A stretch of DNA of 64,000 bases, taken from contig JAAALK010000081.1 in the NCBI GenBank assembly GCA_019279435.1, positions 60,007,318 through 60,071,317 of the forward strand, in the 5' to 3' direction. The notes beneath the pieces are model-generated. The model was not told the DNA's origin and searched no databases. It saw nothing but the letters and a program-made list of their open reading frames with translations. The stretch comes from Zizania palustris (lineage: Eukaryota; Streptophyta; Magnoliopsida; Poales; Poaceae). The translations under genes were made by a program, and so were the position numbers. Shown in pieces: positions 58,352 to 64,000 of the stretch (position 1 is the stretch's first letter; each line of letters starts with the position of its first letter).

Positions 58352-59505
58352 TTAAAGCAAGTATAGATTTGCATGCATCAGTCGCGTGACTCCGGTTCTC
58401 ACCATGGACACATCAGAAAAAGCCTGGGCATTGCCAGCCGGTTTCCCTGGCGGCCTCCAACCGCTGGTCTTGCTTCCTGAGGGCTGCGAAGTTCTTTGGG
58501 CAAATTTCTGCGGGGGTGCAAAGTTTAAGACTTCTGAACGAGGATGCTTTTGCCCCAGACACCTGTCGTGTTGAGCCTCGAAGCTAGGCCCCTGTGACTG
58601 TGTTGAAGTCTTCACTTCCAACTTAACTTCTTGCAGGATTGACGGGGTCGCAACAGTTCTCTGAATCCACCCCTCTTCTGACCTTGCATACTCTTCGAAG
58701 TAATACATCAACTGGGCAACCAAAGATATCTGCTTCCGGTGAAGTTTATCAAGGAGACCTGCATTGGTAACTCCCTCTCGAGCTGCGTCAACTACAGAAG
58801 ATGTAGTTAACCCTCGAATTTGCGACTTTGTATGGGCGAAGCGCTTAAAATATTGTCTTAAAGTCTCTCTAGGGAGCTGCTTCACCTGGAAAAGACTTCC
58901 TGTTGACATTGGGGGTACGAAGGTACCCTAAAAATTGCTTATGAACTTCTTCCTTAGTTGCTCCCAGGTTCAGATTGAGCCTATCTTTAAAGACCAGAAC
59001 CACCACAGCGCCACTCCTTCAAGAGCTAGAGGAAAGCATTTTGCCATGGTGTCTCGCACCCCTCCGCTGGCCTCAATTGCTAATTCATGAGAACGGGAGA
59101 ACTCCCAGGGTCTTCGTCTCTAGCATACTTGCAAGGCTTCGAAGTCTTAAACTTCGGATCAAAGCGCACTTTGTGTAGCTCTGGATGCAGCGGAGATTCA
59201 GTGTCGAAGAATGCATTCTCCGGGGCTTTGGGATAATGAACTTCGTCATCTTCGGGCACTTCAGGGATGACTGGGGTAGCCTGAGGGCGAAGCCTATCTG
59301 CGGCTTCTTGCCGCCACCTTGCTACTTCAGCTTGGAGACTGGCCATTTGAGCGGCCATATCTCCAAGACCGTCTTCATCTCCTCCGGAAGGGCCTTCGGG
59401 TCTTGAGACCTGTATGCATCAGTCCGAAGTGGAACTTGAGGTGAAAGAAGAACTCCGGGTGGTCGATGTATGGATGGATTCGGAGAAGAAACTTCGTATG
59501 CTCGG
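58352..59505 (-). pseudogene. gag: TatD' gag, N-terminus missing
   Basis: This starts within the Pro-rich N-terminus (R-A-Y-E-V), cut at 59505. It has the same two frameshifts as TatD gag (frame ends near 59322 and 59080) and an open segment at 58352-58909. Sequence beyond the cut is CopD LTR. Confidence 0.87.
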
Positions 59506-61257
59506 TACTTTGGGCGGTACACCGGAGTGTGTGCCGAAGGTTGCTAACCTAGAGAGGTCTCCGGAGTACTGGATACACTTGTCTGCTTGTCTGTGGTGCG
59601 CAGGGGACTTCGGAGGCGACGGACGGTTCGTAGCAAGTGAACCTGGGTTAAGCGGGAGGCTTGATGCCAGGGGAGCGGGGAGCTCCGTCACGGAGGCTGC
59701 GAAAGGGGTCTAGGTCGGACCTTGGGTCGAGGTGCACCAGGAGAAGGCAGTAAGTGCGGAGCATGGCTCCGGGCGAAGGTACTCCGAGACAAAGTCCTCG
59801 GAGGAGAGGCACTTCGAAGGGTACTCCGAGTGGAGTAACTTCGGAGCATGGTGGATCAAGTCCTCAGCAGAGGCAAGGTGTTCGAAGTGTGCTCCAGAGA
59901 GAGACACTCGAAGGTACCCGACGAAGATCTCAGAAGTCGAGGTGCATCGAAGGCATGGTCCGGGTGAGGCTTGTCGAGGAGTGTGCTCGGGGAGAGACAC
60001 TGCGACGAAGTGCTCATGGAATGCTTCATGCGGAGGCCTTGGACGAAGGAGGGACTTCGAAGGGTGGTACTCCGAAGGTGGGGCTTCGGAGTGTGGTTGT
60101 CTTGTGGTACTTCGGCCATGCATGGCTTCGGTACACGGACTGACGGAGTTCGAGCTGGGAGTAGCTGCGAAGCCGTGGTGGTCCACTCCGAGGGTGTTGG
60201 TGCGAAGGCCCAAGGGCTTTGACGGCTTCGGCTCAAAACCGTCACTGTATCGGAGGCTGACTTCGGTGAAGCGAAGGCCGTCAGGCTCAAGGCTTCTCAC
60301 CGAAGCTACCGCACCCCTCGCGTGCGAAGGGGGGCTCCAGAAAGGTCAAAGACTGCAAAGGCTGACATTGTCTGCTCTGAAAAAGCTGACGATGTCCCCT
60401 CTGCAAAGCTGACAGAGAAGCCTCCAAATAAAGTTGACTACCTTTTGTACCCCTCTGTTCTGTAGAGACAAAATCAATGTAAACCCTAGGGGTAAAGTAG
60501 TCAATTCACTTGGGTGAATAGTGGCTATAAATATGGGGGCTGGGTAGGTAACATTTAACACTTTGAGCATTCACTGTTGAGCTCCTGTACTAGCCACCAC
60601 ACTCTGTATTCATCCTGTGAGTTCATTTATTGTGTTCCTTGTTCAAGCAGCGAAGCCCTGCTTCTGTGTTGAGTTTCTGCTTGAGCTTGTTTGCATACCT
60701 CGCTAGTAGTAGTGCACCGAAGCCTGTCTAGGCGAAGTGTGTTTTGTGCGAAGTGTGCTTTTCAGTGTGCGTTCGCTCTGTGTAACAGGAGGCTAGACCT
60801 CGCTGCTTACTAGCGAAGCCCTGATCAAAGCATGTGTTTCTTATCGTGTCTAAGCCCCTAGCGAAGTCTGTTAGTGTGCGTTTAGACCTTCAGTGTACGA
60901 AGCCCAGCACCAGTTGCTGTTGCTAAGTACTTGGTCGAAGTCCTTAGAGGGTAGTCCACTCTTGCGAAGGGTGAAGTGCAAAGCCTGCTCGAAGCACTCT
61001 GTATGCGGAGCCTGCACTGACTTAGCAGAGTAGATCTTTCGGGGTTGTGGGTGGAGCGAAGTCTTCTTGACTTCGAACTTTTGCTCCCTTGCGAAGCCTG
61101 TGTTCGGAGTTGTAAATTACCTCCGAACCAGACCTTCGAAGGTTGTGTTCGAAGCCTGTTCCGCAGAAGACAGAATTAAAAACAGAAGGTTGTTTTTAGC
61201 CCGAAATTTTAAAAGCTCCCATTCACCCCCACTCTGGTCGCCGTTTCCGGTCCAACA
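59506..61257 (+). repeat. CopD LTR (solo or 3' LTR), copia type
   Basis: The 3' end is GGTCCAACA at 61257, and the last ~35 bp are similar to the conserved CopA/CopC/CopE LTR end (CTCTGGTCG before the terminal bases). No primer site follows, so this is a 3' or solo LTR. A TATA box is at 60527. U3 (59720-60310) is GC-rich, with many imperfect repeats of ACTCCGA, CACTTCGAAGG and GGAGAGACAC. U5 (60640-61160) is rich in GCGAAGCCTG. The 5' boundary is not resolved; TatD' homology ends at 59505. Confidence 0.72.
60527..60535 (+). promoter_or_regulatory. CopD LTR TATA box
   Basis: GGCTATAAATATGGGGG is the strongest TATA in this LTR and sets its plus orientation. Confidence 0.75.
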
Positions 61258-61304
61258 CAAAATCATGACTATCGAAATTCGGAATCTTAGTGTTTCTTTC
61301 CATG
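61258..61304 (-). pseudogene. gag: CopE gag N-terminus, 15 codons, cut by CopD
   Basis: The ATG is at 61304 on the minus strand. The reading begins M-E-R-N-T-K-I-P-N-F-D, a copia gag-like start, and is cut at 61257/61258 by the CopD LTR. The primer site and LTR of CopE lie directly upstream at the expected spacing. Confidence 0.7.
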
Positions 61305-61354
61305 TCGCCAAAACAAGGATCACAAACCAGTTAAGCTCAACTGGTGATCTAACT

Positions 61355-61367
61355 GGCTCTGATACCA
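61355..61367 (-). other. CopE primer binding site
   Basis: The minus strand reads TGGTATCAGAGCC, perfect, two bases from the LTR end at 61370. Confidence 0.92.
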
Positions 61368-61369
61368 AT

Positions 61370-64000
61370 TGTGGGATCGGAATGACGACTAGAGGGCGGT
61401 GAATAGGCGCCACGACAAATTCTCACGAATATGATGGCCTGTTCATAACACCCCAACGCACCTCTACAAAATGCAAATTTTAAGTCTGAATCAAACAGTG
61501 AAAAATCAGAGCAAAAACGTGTTTCAAAACTCAGTTCAGAGTAATTCAGAGTTTGAAGAGTCGAAACACTCTATCGATAGTTGAAAATTCGAACTACATT
61601 ATTTAGATCGGTAACTCTAACGGGGATCAAAAATTCAGAAAACTCAGATCTGAGCAAACAAACTGTTCAACCAGCAAACATGATTCAGTATTCACTTGAG
61701 TTCATTTGGTAAAATTCAATATGTGAAACTGGCTTGAAGATGAACAATATTGACACTTTTGAATTCAGAAAACTACTTGCTACTTCACAATAAATTTCAA
61801 ATCAGTTCAGATTTGCTTATAATTCATTCATACTAGAAGTCATAAACAGTACTGAATAATTTCAACTCAAATCAGAAAACAGAATTGGACTGAAATAGTC
61901 TAAATCAAATCTGTACAATTCTGGACGCTTAATATTAAAACAGATTTCAAATTGCTGATTCAAAATTTTCACTCTTGATGTTAATTCAGATTTGCAATGT
62001 GACTATGATCTATCACCTGATCACTAAAACTTTTCTGAAATAGCAATCAACCAAACTAGCTTCAATTTGGAAAACCAGATTTTAAACTCACAAAGATTTC
62101 ATAACAGAGTTACTAATGAAACGTGTGTTGAAAACTAAACCTTGTCTCTGAACATATACTTAATCCGCCAGATTGAAAATTCTTCACTTAAAACAAACAG
62201 TAGTCAAGCAAGGTGATGATCTGCAACTTAAAACTAACATTCTGAAAATAAACAGTTGTTACAGAGATCAAAACTGAACATAATTAGTTGAATCAAACCT
62301 GAAAACAGAATTTAGTTTTGTAACTGAACTCAATTCAGAATTACAATTTATGTTTTCAATTTCCAATCAGAATACTCAACTGCAGATCAGTTTCAAAGTA
62401 TAGCCTAAATCAGTTTCAAAAAAAATTGAGTATTGAGATTCAAAAAACAGATTTCAGATAATGAGACAATGCTGAACACTAGTATTTAAATCTGCAAATA
62501 GAATTCAGAGACTCAGTTCAATCCAATGAGAACATTAATTCAATCAACCAATTTTGCTCAGTTAACACATTTCAGATCAGGTTTCAGTTGAATTCACAAT
62601 ATTTCAGAAACCACCTTGAAAAAGAATATTGATACTTAAAAACATAACTGAACACAGATTTAGTTTCCAGTTAAAATCCTGTTCTAGAAATTTTTGTATT
62701 ATGAACAGTACTAAATTACTTTAAATTCAGATTTCTTCAACTTCAGCAATCTCTGGTACAACATTATCATTTCACAAGACAAGATTCAGCAGTGCATACT
62801 AGAAATAATCCATAACATCTGATTTCAGTAAATCTTCAAAAACTCAGATAACTGGACACTTCCTTGAGATGTAAATCAACAAGATATCAAAAGTAGAACC
62901 TACAAGACTTACTCAGCTTATACAAACTATTAAAAGAATCTCATAGATCAATATGAGCATATACTCAAGCCTTTTTCAGAACACGAACAAGATGAAAGGA
63001 GACCAACTAACCAAATGCACTGATTGACTTTGATGCTAAAAAACTCACTGTATGGTGGCCATCAATCCCTATGTAGAACACTGAAGTGGCTGATCAAGAC
63101 TTCCAAGAACTCCCAGGAGGAAATCCACAGATCAGAGAACAAATCAGATCAAAACAATAGAAGATTTCTTACTTGCTACAACATCAGCTCATACTATTCA
63201 GCATAAGAAAAACAACTCTTCAACCACATAAGTGCTTCATTCTATTCTCCATAAACATACCCTCTAAAGCATTTTGTGAGAAAAAACATAATCCCCAAAC
63301 TTCAGCATGTTCACAAGAATGAAACAGACATTTTCTCAAACACCAAAAGGGGGTTCAGCTCTAAACAGAGAAAAACAGATCTGCTCAAAATCAGAATAGA
63401 GGTACCACTTTTGATCAGCAAAAGAATTAAGAAAGAATCACAGAAACCAGTTGCAAATTTCGAAAATGGAACATTCAACATCAAATTCTACAATCAAAAC
63501 ACCAGAAAATGCTTTTCAAAATCGATTTCAGTCTAATCAATTTTCTGCGCTCGGAACTTACCTGATATTGGCGCTGCACTGTTTATCGTCCGAGATCTTG
63601 AACAGTGAAGTTGGCTTGATGCAAAACAGCAAGAACAACAGAAATTTTATGGAATTGATATTTTGGTTCAGCCAAAAGAACAGCCACCTGCCCATGGATA
63701 TGGTCCTATATTTATTGGCCAACCATGGGTGGTACTTTCTCAAAAGAACCCTCTAGAATTAAAATATTACACTTAGGTCTTATTCCTTGTAATATATTTT
63801 CAGAATTAAGAAATTCTGAAAAATATACCAAAGGAGTACAATTGCTCTAGACATTTACTAAAATTAAACCTAGTTTATTACACAAATACTCAACACTGAA
63901 AAATGACTCATAACTATTGAAATTAACAAAACTTGATTTGTGACGGTTTTCACCAAAAACCAGCAAAGCCTCTCAACCCTTCGACACATGACACCGCTTT
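61370..64000 (-). repeat. CopE 5' LTR, more than 2.6 kb, runs off the window
   Basis: It begins TGTGGGATCGGAATGACGAC, with the ~95-bp conserved end shared with CopA and CopC. From 61480 to 63600 it is AT-rich, with many CAGATTT, TTCAGA and AACAGA words and no coding potential. A TATA-like TAAATATAGG (minus) is at 63707-63714, with CCAAT next to it. The LTR start is beyond the window. The ORFs at 63024-63756 show no domain and are treated as noise. Confidence 0.72.

Larger units (their letters stand above)
42961..59505 (-). repeat. Right arm of the large inverted duplication (16.5 kb)
   Basis: This is the reverse complement of 19547-36070. The outer end is a sharp break at 59505/59506 inside TatD' gag. 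Toward the gap, TatB' continues another 1.7 kb (41243-42960) with no counterpart, because the left arm stops at the gap. Confidence 0.93.
50249..59505 (-). mobile_element. TatD': inverted copy of TatD, 5' end missing
   Basis: This matches the reverse complement of TatD from its 3' LTR end back to gag codon ~47 (19547), where homology ends at 59505/59506. It lacks the 5' LTR, primer site and gag start. The insertion site, the CCCCT/AGGGG duplication on the 3' side, the terminal CCAATA variant and several frame-breaking mutations are shared with TatD. It is therefore a duplicate, not an independent insertion. Confidence 0.93.

Noticed and set aside
59710..60412. Overlapping 196- and 226-codon ORFs as a gene pair
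   Set aside because: Low-complexity repeat modules open both strands; no domain, start context or conservation supports them.
63024..63756. Small plus-strand ORFs near the window end as host genes
   Set aside because: They lie in the AT-rich CopE LTR, have no recognisable motif, and overlap each other in different frames.

Overview
This is plant nuclear DNA made almost entirely of LTR retrotransposons. I find no host gene, tRNA, rRNA or CRISPR. The evidence for a flowering plant is Ty1/copia elements primed at a TGGTATCAGAGCC site, Ty3/gypsy elements of the Tat type (two consecutive RNase H domains, an extra gene on the antisense strand next to the 3' LTR, tandem repeats between pol and that gene), TATAAATA LTR promoters and spliceosomal introns. 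I cannot name the species. Nearly all coding frames are broken, so most genes are listed as pseudogenes.

Layout, with element names used throughout. CopA (1-3751, minus) is a Sirevirus-like copia gag plus 5' LTR. TatA (3752-14288, plus) is a Tat element with a decapitated 5' LTR. CopB (14289-16102, plus) is a copia LTR stub, leader and gag, interrupted by TatB. TatB (minus) has its 3' LTR at 16103-16599 and resumes at 33568-36070. TatC (plus, 5' truncated) lies inside TatB at 16853-18848 and 28794-33567. TatD (18849-28793, plus) is complete, has a 5-bp target duplication (AGGGG), and lies inside TatC. A run of exactly 1000 N follows (36071-37070). Beyond it are CopC (37071-about 41242, minus; gag fused to the end of RNase H by a deletion), then a second copy of the same nest in inverted orientation: TatB' (about 41243-45469, plus), TatC' (45470-50248, minus) and TatD' (50249-59505, minus, 5' truncated). 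The window ends with a copia LTR, CopD (59506-61257, plus), abutting CopE (61258-64000, minus; gag start, primer site and an LTR of more than 2.6 kb).

The main structural feature is an inverted duplication of at least 16.5 kb: 19547-36070 matches the reverse complement of 42961-59505, at roughly 99% by my spot comparisons. Both arms share the same nested insertions, target duplications and disabling mutations, so they descend from one locus. Because the left arm ends at the N gap in error-rich sequence, a misplaced second haplotype is as likely as a real palindrome.

The most interesting biology is the antisense gene of the Tat elements. It has five exons in the fullest copies, four short GT-AG introns at shared positions, its own TATA box about 100 bp before the ATG, an N-terminal domain like the family called 'putative gypsy type transposon' (Transposase_28), a charged Ser/Pro-rich middle and a coiled coil. 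It converges on the sense gag-pol unit, and a tandem array built as 58, 116 and 348-bp periods sits between the two genes.
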